NCBI RefSeq assembly: GCF_012849215.1
Contig: NZ_CP051682.1
Coordinates: 2,914,001-2,978,000 of the forward strand
Source of the DNA: Mucilaginibacter robiniae
GTDB taxonomy: Bacteria > Bacteroidota > Bacteroidia > Sphingobacteriales > Sphingobacteriaceae
Length of the DNA stretch: 64,000 nt
Direction of reading: 5' to 3'
Made by a program: the position numbers and the translations under genes. The notes beneath the pieces are model-generated. The model ran no database searches. It worked only from the letters and a program-made list of their open reading frames with translations, and was not told the DNA's origin. Position 1 is the first letter of the stretch. Every line of letters starts with the position of its first letter. Positions 46,474 to 54,755 of the stretch are shown in pieces.

Positions 46474-47216
46474 GCCAGGGTTTGCTTAAAGTTGGTAAAC
46501 AGGATACTAATGTTCTGAAAAGCCTGCTCGTTAATCGCAAATTCGCCGTACCATACATATTCGAACTGACGGGTAAGTATGGTAAAGGTTTCGCGCTGTT
46601 CCAAGTTTTTGAGTTCATCTACATAGGCGCTGTTGGTTTTATTGATTTGCCAATGTATCAAATGTTGATCGCTCAATTGCTTTAGCGCTTTCAGGTATAA
46701 CAAGCGAACCGCTAAACGGTAGTTACGCTGACTAATAGCCTGCTCCAAACCGGTATCAAAATCAATTTCGTGTATGTTTTCCAGCGTTTCAGCATAAGGC
46801 AGGGTCGCATCAGCCGGTTTGCGTTTTAGTATCTTTAACAGATCTACCCCGGCTATCCGCAAAATCAGGAACGTTAATGCAGACGCCCCTATTAAAATAA
46901 ATAAATATTTAAATACATTTACCATTAACGGACCTGTACTCCGGCTAACTTTCCAGTCATCAAACAAACTCCAGAACCAACGCCAAAAACGGGTCCATAA
47001 TGATGGGCTGCTTTGTGTTTCGTGGTATTGAAAATCCGGCTGTTGTTTAAGCTGATTCAAATAGGCATTATCAAAGCTGCGTTGCTGTACCAGCGTGCTG
47101 CTATCTGTACGCAAGTGTGCTGGTGCATTGGGTTTAGTTTTATTGGTTTTGGTGTTTGCTGCATAACTGCAAGGTGCCAAAACTAACAAAAGGAATAACA
47201 GGTATAATCGGTACAT
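46470..47216 (-). CDS. DUF4129-like membrane protein
   Basis: A 248-residue protein with a signal peptide (MYRLYLLFLLLVLAPCSYAA), a periplasmic stretch with a WTRFWRWFWSLF aromatic cluster, one transmembrane helix (about 103-121) and a cytoplasmic DUF4129-like domain. That domain opens with YRLAVRLLYLKALKQLSDQHLIHW and ends in an FEYVWYG motif, the family signature. The upstream in-frame ATG at 47264 lies inside the preceding gene; the ATG at 47216 is 1 base after that gene's stop. It belongs to the MoxR operon. Confidence 0.82.
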   Translation of the reverse strand: MYRLYLLFLLLVLAPCSYAANTKTNKTKPNAPAHLRTDSSTLVQQRSFDNAYLNQLKQQPDFQYHETQSSPSLWTRFWRWFWSLFDDWKVSRSTGPLMVNVFKYLFILIGASALTFLILRIAGVDLLKILKRKPADATLPYAETLENIHEIDFDTGLEQAISQRNYRLAVRLLYLKALKQLSDQHLIHWQINKTNSAYVDELKNLEQRETFTILTRQFEYVWYGEFAINEQAFQNISILFTNFKQTLA

Positions 47217-47217
47217 G

Positions 47218-48135
47218 CTAATATTCTTCGGCAGGTAAATCGGTATGGGGTTTGGTGGTACCAAACTGATTAATGCGATTAAGCAGGCCGGTTCCTTCTT
47301 TGTTTTCGGTTAAGTTAAAGTAGCACAATGCCAAGGTAACCAGTGGAATAATCAGCAGCGTTTGCCCCAGTATTTGTATAGTAGTGGTAATAAAAACCAG
47401 CGGCACTGAACTGGTTGCCGAAGCTCGGGTATGCACCAGCAAATTGTAAAACATGATAATATAGTTAGGCACAGTAAACACCATAGCGCCTAAGCCAGCA
47501 ATAAGACCGGCCACAAACAGGCAGCCAAAGGTAAGCCACCAATTGTTACTAATCAGTTTAAAACCACGATTGAAAGCATAGCCAAAAGGAGCATTTTCTA
47601 AAACTATAACAGCTAGTATTAAACCTGTAATAGGGTACAGCCAAATGCCCGGTATAAGACACAGCACCATGCCCAGCATCAGTAAAAGGCCCAATAAAAT
47701 GCTACTACCCAATACACGCAAAAAGTAATATTTCACATACACCCAAACTTCTTCGGTGGTAGGTGCAATGTTTCCTTTTTCTTTATACAGGGCAATGTAT
47801 GATAAAATTGTAATCAGCATCACCGTATAAAATAAAATCATAACAGCAAAGCTTAGTAAGTACTGCCCGGCCATTTGCCCGTACTGGTAACCAAACCGAT
47901 AGCCGGCATTGTAGCTTGTACCAGAGCCTGAAGCAGCGGTATATATTTGCCGTTGTAAATCATACACCTTTATCATCTGTAAGGATTGTACAATGGCTAA
48001 AGCCAGCAGAAGCAAACCGCATATAGTAAAAAAACTTTTTAGCAGCGGTTTTAGGTTTTGTTTGATGAAAACGAACGTATCGTTAATAATTTCACCAAAA
48101 TCACGTGTTTTAGCTAGTTCAATATTCTGTTCCAT
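47218..48135 (-). CDS. Multi-pass membrane protein of the MoxR operon
   Basis: A 305-residue protein with a short cytoplasmic start (ELAKTRDFGEIINDTFVFIKQNLKPLLKSF) and about six hydrophobic helices. The alternating hydrophobic pattern resembles the membrane domain fused to glycerophosphodiester phosphodiesterases in some Gram-positive bacteria, but no catalytic domain is present. It overlaps the SpoIIM-like gene by 17 bases upstream and nearly touches the DUF4129 gene downstream. I do not know its function; its position suggests it is an integral part of the complex. Confidence 0.72.
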   Translation of the reverse strand: MEQNIELAKTRDFGEIINDTFVFIKQNLKPLLKSFFTICGLLLLALAIVQSLQMIKVYDLQRQIYTAASGSGTSYNAGYRFGYQYGQMAGQYLLSFAVMILFYTVMLITILSYIALYKEKGNIAPTTEEVWVYVKYYFLRVLGSSILLGLLLMLGMVLCLIPGIWLYPITGLILAVIVLENAPFGYAFNRGFKLISNNWWLTFGCLFVAGLIAGLGAMVFTVPNYIIMFYNLLVHTRASATSSVPLVFITTTIQILGQTLLIIPLVTLALCYFNLTENKEGTGLLNRINQFGTTKPHTDLPAEEY

Positions 48136-49081
48136 AACGGGTGTTGTTTTTGTATAAGCGATTAGGATAAATAATTACGTACCATATCATGAAGGCCAGT
48201 GATGTGCCTAAAATAGTTAAGCTTAACCATGCCGGCATTTCGGTATGGCGGGTTACAAAGCTTTCAAAAAAAGCAGCGGTGGTAATAATGGGTACCAACC
48301 CAATTACAATCTTTAATCCATCTTTGGCACCACGCTTAACGGATTGCAGGCGGGTGTAAGTTTTTGGAAAAAGAATGCTGCTGCCTAAAATTAACCCGGC
48401 TGCGCCGGCTACCACAAAAGCTGATATTTCGAGTGTGCCATGTATCCAGATTACCAGGATAGATTTCCAGCCTAATCCTTTACTGAAAAAGTAATACTCA
48501 AATGAACCTAGCATGATCGCATTTTTAAAAATCAGGAACACGGTAAATACCGAACAGAATATGCCGCTCAAGAAAAACAAGAACGATACATACAGGTTGT
48601 TGCCGGCAATTTCAAAAAACATAATAAATTCATTTTGCTGCTTGTAGACACCGAAAGGATCTCCTTTGGCAATGTTTTCATTAGTCATGTTCACGTACTG
48701 TGGCCCTAAAATTACTTGTAAAAACTGATTGTCATACTTGGCTGATAAAATACCGATCAGGCAAAAAACAATGAGCAGTAAAAATGAGTAGAGCAACTGT
48801 TTCTCATAAATTTTGAATAGTTCAGGCAATTCATATTTCCAGAACAAAACAAAGCGGTTGCTTTTTACACTCTTGTTTTTGTAAATAGATTGATGCAGGC
48901 GGGCTGCCAGGCCGTTCAGGTAAGCCGTAGTTTTTGATTTAGGGTAGAAAGTTTTGGCATAAGCCAAATCATCTGTTATTTGTATAAAGTTGTCGGCCAG
49001 CTCATCGGGGCTGCGTAATGCATCTTCCTCAAAGCGTTTCCATTTACCGGCATTCTGTTTTACAAATAAGGGTTCGCGCAT
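48119..49081 (-). CDS. SpoIIM-family (stage II sporulation protein M-like) membrane protein
   Basis: A 320-residue protein that begins MREPLFVKQNAGKWKRFEE and has a helical cytoplasmic region (about 1-95) followed by a SpoIIM-like membrane domain. Hallmarks are NNLYVSFLFFLSGIFCSVFTVFLIFKNAIMLG and the WIHGTLEISAFVVAGAAGL helix. In Bacillus, SpoIIM works with SpoIID and SpoIIP in septal peptidoglycan remodelling; here no sporulation genes exist, and the homologue is typically linked to MoxR and RDD genes. It is the first gene of the operon, 90 bases from the divergent RDD gene. Confidence 0.87.
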   Translation of the reverse strand: MREPLFVKQNAGKWKRFEEDALRSPDELADNFIQITDDLAYAKTFYPKSKTTAYLNGLAARLHQSIYKNKSVKSNRFVLFWKYELPELFKIYEKQLLYSFLLLIVFCLIGILSAKYDNQFLQVILGPQYVNMTNENIAKGDPFGVYKQQNEFIMFFEIAGNNLYVSFLFFLSGIFCSVFTVFLIFKNAIMLGSFEYYFFSKGLGWKSILVIWIHGTLEISAFVVAGAAGLILGSSILFPKTYTRLQSVKRGAKDGLKIVIGLVPIITTAAFFESFVTRHTEMPAWLSLTILGTSLAFMIWYVIIYPNRLYKNNTRYGTEY

Positions 49082-49158
49082 GGTTTAGGCCTATTTATTT
49101 ACCGGCTTAAAGTAAACAGAAAATTAAAAGTTTTCAACTAAAAGTTTCTTTAGGCTTA

Positions 49159-49166
49159 TATATTTG
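49159..49166 (+). promoter_or_regulatory. -7 box (TATATTTG) of RDD gene
   Basis: A full TAnnTTTG match ending only 5 bases before the ATG at 49172; a leaderless transcript is implied. No -33 TTTG was clear. Confidence 0.4.
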
Positions 49167-49171
49167 TTAAC

Positions 49172-49927
49172 ATGCAAACCATCACGATAAATACTTCACA
49201 AAATATAGCGATTGATTACGAAATGGCCGGGATAGGCGAACGTATACTAGCCCGGTTAATTGACTACGGTATTTTTATAGCTATTTTAATTTTAGGCGTA
49301 ATTATTACTTTATCAACCAGCCGTGTAGTCAGTAATGCAGCCATCGGGTTTGTATTTCTTGTTTACTTTGGTCTTTATATCTTCTACGATTTGGTTTGCG
49401 AAATATTTATGAACGGCCAGAGTGTAGGCAAACGGCTCATGAAAATTAAAGTAGTAAGCCTGGATGGTGCTCAGCCAACTATCGGGCAATACTTGTTACG
49501 CTGGCTTTTTCGAGTTGTTGATTTTGGTATAGGCGGCGGAATGGTAGCCCTGATAGCCGCCGCCGTATCTGATAAGCACCAGCGCATTGGTGATTTAGTA
49601 GCCGGAACCACACTTATCAAAACCTCACCCCGCACCACGATGGAGCATGTAGCTCACCTGCCCGTTACCGATTTGAATTATGAACCGGTGTTTACGCAGG
49701 CTGTACAGCTTATTGATAAAGAGGTGGCGTTAATTCATGAAGTAATTGGTACCTACATGCAAACCGGAAACCAGGATGTAGTTTACCAGATGGCTGCACG
49801 CATTAAGGAACACTTGGGTATTACCTTAACCCAAATGCAACAGATGGATGATTTACAATTTCTGCAAACTATAGTAAAAGATTATAACCATATGGTAGCT
49901 GCTAATGATGCTACGCTTAATGCTTAA
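49172..49927 (+). CDS. RDD-family membrane protein
   Basis: A 251-residue protein with an RDD domain (about 15-150). The defining Arg-Asp pair is in ERILARLIDYGIFIAILILG, followed by helices around 60-80 and 105-135 and the GQSVGKRLMKIKVV loop. A 100-residue soluble C-terminal extension (about 150-251) is helical. RDD proteins are thought to be small transporters or complex subunits. It faces the SpoIIM-like gene across a 90-base divergent gap, so it probably belongs to the same system. Its 3' end overlaps the DUF2752 gene by 11 bases. Confidence 0.88.
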   Translation: MQTITINTSQNIAIDYEMAGIGERILARLIDYGIFIAILILGVIITLSTSRVVSNAAIGFVFLVYFGLYIFYDLVCEIFMNGQSVGKRLMKIKVVSLDGAQPTIGQYLLRWLFRVVDFGIGGGMVALIAAAVSDKHQRIGDLVAGTTLIKTSPRTTMEHVAHLPVTDLNYEPVFTQAVQLIDKEVALIHEVIGTYMQTGNQDVVYQMAARIKEHLGITLTQMQQMDDLQFLQTIVKDYNHMVAANDATLNA

Positions 49928-50306
49928 ATGGGTAATACGGTAAGTTACGTATAATCCAGAACGTAACCGCAATAATGCCGGTTATGATAGGCGTAGCCGG
50001 ATGATAAATAACCGACCAGCGGTAATCTTTTTGTTTAATAAAGCCCGCCAGCCGATAACCAAAATGAATGGCTAAAAACGGCAGACTCATTACCAGCAAC
50101 AAGTTCTGGTGTAAGGCTCCTATAATATCTAAGTGAAGTAAACAGTTAACCGCCCGCTGCGAGCCGCAGCCTGGGCAATCTAAACCAGTAAGGTAATGAA
50201 ACGGGCATTTTGGAAAAAAGCTATACTTTGCCGGATTGAACCGATAGTACACATACAACAACATACCCAACACAGGTACTGCAAAATATAGCTTTTTAGA
50301 TTTCAT
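49917..50306 (-). CDS. DUF2752 membrane protein
   Basis: A 129-residue protein with three or so transmembrane helices and the DUF2752 signature CPFHYLTGLDCPGCGSQRAVNCLLHLD (about 34-60). The Cys-rich CPGCG motif may bind metal or form disulphides. Function unknown. Its start lies on the last base of the CD225-like gene, so the two are translationally coupled, a pairing seen in many Bacteroidota. Confidence 0.85.
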   Translation of the reverse strand: MKSKKLYFAVPVLGMLLYVYYRFNPAKYSFFPKCPFHYLTGLDCPGCGSQRAVNCLLHLDIIGALHQNLLLVMSLPFLAIHFGYRLAGFIKQKDYRWSVIYHPATPIITGIIAVTFWIIRNLPYYPFKH

Positions 50307-50620
50307 TACTGTCCGTACGAAGTGCGGTAAGGGCTTTGCATCATGTTTTTACCTACAGTAAAAATAAAAATAGCATAAAGTACAATAACGGCTATGCCAA
50401 TCCCAAAGCCAATTTTTGTCCATTTACCGGCTTGTTGTGATGCTCTTAAGGCGCCTTCGTAATCACCACTGTCAAATCTGCTGTTTACACTGGCTGCATT
50501 AACAATGCCGGCAATACCAAAAGGCAAGCAGCAAAAAATAGTTACTAAAATTGATTCTACCAGCCAGTTTTTAGGACGTGGCATAGGTGGTTGTGAAAAA
50601 GGTTGTTGAAATGGTTCCAT
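50306..50620 (-). CDS. CD225/dispanin-family membrane protein
   Basis: A 104-residue protein with two hydrophobic segments (about 20-42 and 71-95). The dispanin pattern is NWLVESILVTIFCCLPFGIAGIVNAASVN, with an FCC-P-G motif, and the intervening region reads FDSGDYEGALRASQQAGKW. Animal members (IFITM) restrict viral fusion; the bacterial role is unknown, and nothing here shows a defence function. It precedes the DUF2752 gene. Confidence 0.88.
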   Translation of the reverse strand: MEPFQQPFSQPPMPRPKNWLVESILVTIFCCLPFGIAGIVNAASVNSRFDSGDYEGALRASQQAGKWTKIGFGIGIAVIVLYAIFIFTVGKNMMQSPYRTSYGQ

Positions 50621-50684
50621 GTGTTTGGTTTTAAATTGCTTAACTGGCTCAAATTATTCATATAATTTTACTTTTCAAATAGCC

Positions 50685-50712
50685 TTGCAAAGCTTGCTAT
50701 GTAATAACTTTG
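50685..50712 (+). promoter_or_regulatory. Promoter of sdaA (TTG-N17-TAACTTTG)
   Basis: TTG at 50685-50687 and TAACTTTG at 50705-50712 match the Bacteroidota promoter pattern. The box ends 6 bases before the sdaA ATG, again implying almost no leader. Confidence 0.45.
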
Positions 50713-50718
50713 TAACAG

Positions 50719-52149
50719 ATGCAAAAAGAGCAAATTTCAGTATTCGATATATTTAAGATAGGCGTTGGTCCGTCCAGTTCACACACTTTAGGTCCTTGGC
50801 GGGCAGCACAGCAGTTTGTGCAAGTACTGGAGCAAAACGGTGGATTAAGCCAGGTCGTACAAATTAAAATATTACTTTATGGCTCACTGGCTAAAACAGG
50901 TAAAGGCCATGGTACCGATGTTGCTATTTTGCTAGGCTTAAGCGGGCATGATCCCGTTACTTTCGAGGTGGAGCAGCTTAACACCCGTATTGAAGAAATT
51001 AAAACTACTCACCAGTTATTGTTAGGTGGTCAGCATCGAATCAGCTTTTTTAGTGAAGATGATTTGCTGTTTTTATTTACGCAGAGTTTGCCTTATCACC
51101 CCAATGCCGTAACCTTTCAGGCTTTTTTAAGTACCGGAAAGGCAGTGTCTGAAACTTATTACTCGATAGGTGGTGGCTTTGTGGTGCGCGAGGGCGGGCC
51201 GCAAAATGGCGGCTTAGCTGAAGTGGATCTGCCATTCCCGATTGATACTGCTGCCGAATTATTGCACTGGTGTCGCAAAACCGGGCTTAAAATATCGGAA
51301 GTGGTTATGGAAAATGAGCTGGCTTGGCGTTCAGAAGGTGAAACGCGCCAGGGTATGCTGCAAATTTTCAAAGTGATTAAAGAATGTATTTACCGAGGCT
51401 GCCATGCCAAAGGCTTTTTGCCTGGCGGCTTGAATGTAGCCCGACGTGCTGCTGCTTTAAACCGCAGACTTACCGGCGACCGGCCTTATCAAAGTTTTGA
51501 TGAATGGGTGAATGTGATTCGCCAAACCGGGCAAGGCTTCCAGAATATATTGGATTGGGTAAGCTGCTTTGCACTCGCCGTAAATGAAGAAAATGCATCG
51601 TTTGGCCGTGTAGTTACGGCACCAACCAATGGCGCTGCTGGGGTTATACCGGCTGTACTGATGTATTTTATTGTGTTTTGCGATGGCTACCGTGAAGATC
51701 GTATTATTCAATTGTTACTTACAGCTTCTGAAATTGGTAGTATTTTCAAAAAAGGAGCTACCATATCAGCTGCTATGGGTGGTTGTCAGGCTGAAATTGG
51801 GGTATCCTCTGCTATGGCGGCTGCGGCTTTAACAGAATGTTTGGGCGGTTCGCAACGGCAGGTACTCATGGCTGCCGAAATTGCTATGGAACACCACCTC
51901 GGCCTTACCTGCGACCCTATAGGCGGCTTAGTACAGGTACCTTGCATCGAAAGGAATACCATGGGGGCTATCAAAGCCATTACAGCAGCCCAACTGGCTT
52001 TGCAAAGTAATCCCGATCAGGCTAAGGTAAGTTTAGATGCTGTCGTGAAAACCATGTGGCAAACCGCACTGGATATGAACTCCAAGTATAAAGAAACCTC
52101 AGATGGCGGATTGGCTATCAATATTCCCATCAGTTTACCCGAATGCTAA
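50719..52149 (+). CDS. sdaA: L-serine ammonia-lyase (iron-sulphur)
   Basis: A 476-residue single-chain L-serine dehydratase that turns serine into pyruvate and ammonia. The N-terminal beta domain opens with [19 protein letters not shown]. The catalytic alpha domain contains the 4Fe-4S-binding cysteines in [21 protein letters not shown] and [18 protein letters not shown]. The length fits the type found in most heterotrophs. It is followed convergently by clpS across a palindromic repeat. Confidence 0.96.
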   Translation: MQKEQISVFDIFKIGVGPSSSHTLGPWRAAQQFVQVLEQNGGLSQVVQIKILLYGSLAKTGKGHGTDVAILLGLSGHDPVTFEVEQLNTRIEEIKTTHQLLLGGQHRISFFSEDDLLFLFTQSLPYHPNAVTFQAFLSTGKAVSETYYSIGGGFVVREGGPQNGGLAEVDLPFPIDTAAELLHWCRKTGLKISEVVMENELAWRSEGETRQGMLQIFKVIKECIYRGCHAKGFLPGGLNVARRAAALNRRLTGDRPYQSFDEWVNVIRQTGQGFQNILDWVSCFALAVNEENASFGRVVTAPTNGAAGVIPAVLMYFIVFCDGYREDRIIQLLLTASEIGSIFKKGATISAAMGGCQAEIGVSSAMAAAALTECLGGSQRQVLMAAEIAMEHHLGLTCDPIGGLVQVPCIERNTMGAIKAITAAQLALQSNPDQAKVSLDAVVKTMWQTALDMNSKYKETSDGGLAINIPISLPEC

Positions 52150-52168
52150 AAGGATATATTATAAATCG

Positions 52169-52256
52169 CCATTGCGAGCTATAACGTGACCATCTCTGTA
52201 TAAATAACAGGAACAAGTACATGCCTATGTAGAAATGGCTTCGTAGCTTGCGATGG
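52169..52256. repeat. Palindromic intergenic repeat (CATTGCGAG type)
   Basis: Left arm 52169-52198 (starts CCATTGCGAGCTAT) pairs imperfectly with right arm 52231-52256 (ends GCTTGCGATGG). This looks like a decayed copy of the widespread bacterial palindromic repeat that begins CATTGCGAG and contains GAAGCAATC; the family assignment is from memory. It lies between the convergent sdaA and clpS genes and may also end transcription from both sides. Confidence 0.6.
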
Positions 52257-52277
52257 ATAGCTTAAAGATAAGCGGTT

Positions 52278-52559
52278 TTAATCAACCGAAACGGTTAAGC
52301 CTTCTTGCTGTAATATTTTCCGGTAAACTTCCATTTCGGTGAATGAACCTTCCAACACGGCGCATTTACCTTCGTTGTGCACCTTCCAGGCAATTTTTTC
52401 AGATTGCGATTCTGAGTAATCCAGATATTTCATCATGCAATGAATTACATGATCGAATGTGTTTACATCGTCATTCCACAATATCAGACGGTGCATTTCT
52501 TTCAGGCTCGCCAGTATCTCGTCAAGCGTAAGCGTTTCTTCCTGTACTTCGGTCGGCAT
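52278..52559 (-). CDS. clpS: ATP-dependent Clp protease adaptor ClpS
   Basis: A 93-residue adaptor that delivers N-degron substrates to ClpA (or ClpC). The binding pocket motif is LILWNDDVNTFDHVIHCMM (about 21-39), and the EKIAWKVHNEGKCAVLEGSF helix-strand carries the conserved His-x-x-Gly. The N-terminal tail is short. A minus-strand TAACTTTG box (plus-strand 52576-52583) lies 16 bases upstream of its start. Confidence 0.95.
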   Translation of the reverse strand: MPTEVQEETLTLDEILASLKEMHRLILWNDDVNTFDHVIHCMMKYLDYSESQSEKIAWKVHNEGKCAVLEGSFTEMEVYRKILQQEGLTVSVD

Positions 52560-52575
52560 AAAAATATTATCACGG

Positions 52576-52583
52576 CAAAGTTA
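52576..52583 (-). promoter_or_regulatory. -7 box (TAACTTTG) of clpS
   Basis: The plus-strand CAAAGTTA reads TAACTTTG on the minus strand, 16 bases before the clpS ATG. A -33 element was not found. Confidence 0.4.
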
Positions 52584-52618
52584 CTTAAAAGCCATAATAA
52601 AACGGGATAAATGCAGTT

Positions 52619-52626
52619 TAATTTTG
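52619..52626 (+). promoter_or_regulatory. -7 box (TAATTTTG) of CBM9-like gene
   Basis: A full TAnnTTTG match, 63 bases before the ATG at 52690. Confidence 0.3.
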
Positions 52627-52689
52627 CAAATTAAGCAGGCGTTTCTGCCTAGTAGAAGGCTTACGGATCAAAAAAGTATTACAGAAATT

Positions 52690-53574
52690 ATGTTAAAAGT
52701 TGCTCTTCGTTCCGGCTTGTTAGGGCTGGCTGCATTAGGTGTAATAGGTACTGCAAAAGCACAATCGGCATCAGGTATCGGTAAACTGAACAGGCCACCT
52801 GCTCAGATAATAATTGATGGTAACCTCAAAGACTGGGGCGATAGTTTACGATATTACAACGAAGACAAAAAACTATACTATACCTTAGCCAACGACCAAG
52901 AGAACTTATACTTAGCTATCCGCTTTAATGATCGTACCGAGCAGGAACGTATTGTGCGGGCTGGCCTTACTTTGGGCATTAATACCAAAGGGAAGAAGAA
53001 AGATACGTACAGCGTTACTTTCCCCGTAGCTGATGCAAACAATGCGGAAGACATGAAAAAACGTGTGAGCGAAATGCAAGACCAAATGGACAATGGCCCT
53101 GGTCCCGCTGATCGGGAAGAGATGCGTCGTGCCCGGTTAACTAAGCTCCGAAATATAAAGGTTACTGGTTTTAAAGATGTAGAGAATGATATGATTACCA
53201 CTTCCAACACCTACGGTTTCAAAACCGCGCTGGATTATGATGCCGACGGGAACCTGGTGTATGAAGCTGCTATCCCGTTAAAGTTTTTTGATGCTGCTGA
53301 TTTAGCGAGTAGCGAATGGGCCTTTAATATTAAAATTAATGGCGTGACCCGGCCTTCAAACGGACTAGATGGCGGCGGTATGGGTCCTGAAGGTGGAATG
53401 GGCAGAGGCGGCATGAGTGGTGGCCGTGGAGGTATGGGCGGCGGCATGGGGCGCGGCGGTATGGGAGGCGGTCGTGGTGGTATGGGCAGAGGTGGCATGA
53501 ATGCCGGTATTGACCATAGTGTGCTTTCTAAATCGGAAGATTTCTGGACGAAATATTATCTATCCAAGCAATAA
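52690..53574 (+). CDS. Secreted CBM9-like protein with Gly/Met/Arg-rich tail
   Basis: A 294-residue protein with a signal peptide (about 1-23, ending TAKAQ). A beta-sandwich domain (about 33-240) resembles family 9 carbohydrate-binding modules: the opening IIIDGNLKDWGDS is the hallmark, followed by YYTLANDQENLYLAIRF. The C-terminal region (about 236-282) is made of short repeats of GGMGRGG or GGRGGM. It is low complexity and probably flexible, perhaps for surface attachment. No catalytic domain is present. The long frame that opens at 52459 overlaps clpS and is not used. Confidence 0.75.
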   Translation: MLKVALRSGLLGLAALGVIGTAKAQSASGIGKLNRPPAQIIIDGNLKDWGDSLRYYNEDKKLYYTLANDQENLYLAIRFNDRTEQERIVRAGLTLGINTKGKKKDTYSVTFPVADANNAEDMKKRVSEMQDQMDNGPGPADREEMRRARLTKLRNIKVTGFKDVENDMITTSNTYGFKTALDYDADGNLVYEAAIPLKFFDAADLASSEWAFNIKINGVTRPSNGLDGGGMGPEGGMGRGGMSGGRGGMGGGMGRGGMGGGRGGMGRGGMNAGIDHSVLSKSEDFWTKYYLSKQ

Positions 53575-53594
53575 CTCGTTATAAAATTATAATT

Positions 53595-53633
53595 AACAGC
53601 CTTTGTAGTTATTGAGTAATTATAAAGGCTGTT
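53595..53633. terminator. Bidirectional terminator-like hairpin
   Basis: AACAGCCTTTGTA (53595-53607) pairs with TATAAAGGCTGTT (53621-53633) with one mismatch. It lies between the convergent CBM9-like and LpxH-like genes. Confidence 0.65.
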
Positions 53634-53638
53634 TGCTA

Positions 53639-54490
53639 TTATTGTACTTTCTGCTTGAATTGTTCCAGCAGATGGTTTACATCCAGCTTGGCTTCTAGAT
53701 CTTCATCGTCGGTATGATCTTCATCAGCGATTGTAGTAAACTCAGTCGGATTATACTGGTAAATACGCCAATTTCCATTTACATATTCCAATGCAGTTAA
53801 ACTTTCCACCCAATCGCCTGAGTTAAGATAGAGTACCGAGGAAGTTTTATGTTGTGCCTGAATGTGCCGTATTTCGGCATGGTGGATGTGGCCGCAAATT
53901 ACGTAATCATACTTCTTATCTACCGCCAAGTCGGCAGCGGTTTGTTCAAAGTGGTTGATAAACTTTACAGCCTCTTTAACGCGGCCTTTTATCCGTTGAG
54001 AAAAGCTCATTTTAGAGCGACCCAGTGCTGTGAGACACCAGTTGACCATGCTATTTAAAATAATCAGCGTATCGTAGCCAATGGCTCCTAATTTGGCCAG
54101 CCATTTGGAATGCTGCATGGTAACGTCAAATACATCCCCGTGAAATATCCACGCTTTCTTACCATCAACATTTAACAGCAGTTTGTTCAGCAACTGAAAC
54201 TTACCCAGTTTGAGGTCGGTAAACTTGCGGAGCATTTCATCATGGTTGCCGGTGAGGTAATAAACCGGAACACCATCGGTTACGAACTTAAGCAACCTGC
54301 GCACCACTTTCATGTGCGATTCGGGCCAGTAAGATTTACTGAACTGCCAGATGTCAATAATATCGCCGTTCAGGATTACTTTTTTCGGGCGAATGCTTTT
54401 TAGATAGTTCAGCAGCTCTTTAGCGTGGCAACCATAAGTGCCCAGATGCACATCTGAAATAACCAGAATATCAATTTCGCGCTTAGCCAT
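53639..54490 (-). CDS. LpxH-like UDP-2,3-diacylglucosamine diphosphatase / metallophosphoesterase
   Basis: A 283-residue metallophosphoesterase with the full metal-binding set: SDVHLG (Asp13, His15), LNGDIID (Asp43), YYLTGNHDE (about 97-105), IFHGDVFD, and ICGHIHHAE. The layout resembles LpxH-type enzymes that cleave UDP-2,3-diacylglucosamine to lipid X in lipid A synthesis. The C-terminal acidic tail (about 258-283, DEDHTDDEDLEAK) is longer than in Escherichia coli. Other members of this family cut different phosphodiesters, so the substrate is not certain. Confidence 0.85.
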   Translation of the reverse strand: MAKREIDILVISDVHLGTYGCHAKELLNYLKSIRPKKVILNGDIIDIWQFSKSYWPESHMKVVRRLLKFVTDGVPVYYLTGNHDEMLRKFTDLKLGKFQLLNKLLLNVDGKKAWIFHGDVFDVTMQHSKWLAKLGAIGYDTLIILNSMVNWCLTALGRSKMSFSQRIKGRVKEAVKFINHFEQTAADLAVDKKYDYVICGHIHHAEIRHIQAQHKTSSVLYLNSGDWVESLTALEYVNGNWRIYQYNPTEFTTIADEDHTDDEDLEAKLDVNHLLEQFKQKVQ

Positions 54491-54576
54491 AAGGGTAACT
54501 CACAAACGTTAAGTGTTATTACCACCTGCGTTCAGTATGGCTACGAGGTATAAAGCAAACAGAACCTGACCGTTAG

Positions 54577-54687
54577 TTACTCGTCGTCTTCGTCATCTTG
54601 TACGCTCAGCTCATAAGGGCTTACGTAAAAAGCAGCCAGTAATAGCAGCAATCCGGTAACAATCAGATAAGGGTACTCAACGTTCAT
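54577..54687 (-). CDS. 36-residue single-pass membrane peptide
   Basis: A 36-codon ATG frame on the minus strand encodes MNVEYPYLIVTGLLLLLAAF, then YVSPYELSVQ and a DDEDDE end. It has one clear transmembrane segment (about 6-23) and an acidic tail. It lies in the 265-base gap between the LpxH-like and DinB genes and follows the same direction. No other gene fits the gap. The hydrophobic-then-acidic plan suggests a genuine small membrane protein, perhaps a regulator or complex subunit, but no homologue is recognised. Confidence 0.55.
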   Translation of the reverse strand: MNVEYPYLIVTGLLLLLAAFYVSPYELSVQDDEDDE

Positions 54688-54755
54688 GGTAATAACAGGA
54701 TAAAAGTCAGGTATTTAAATTACTTCTACGTTAAGACTACGTTAAAGTTAAAAGG

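Noticed and set aside
50306..50620. Antiviral role for the CD225-like protein by analogy with IFITM
   Set aside because: Nothing in the sequence or context supports defence; the neighbours are a membrane protein and a serine lyase.
52459..52689. N-terminal extension of the CBM9-like protein
   Set aside because: It overlaps clpS on the opposite strand, and the signal peptide starts at 52690.
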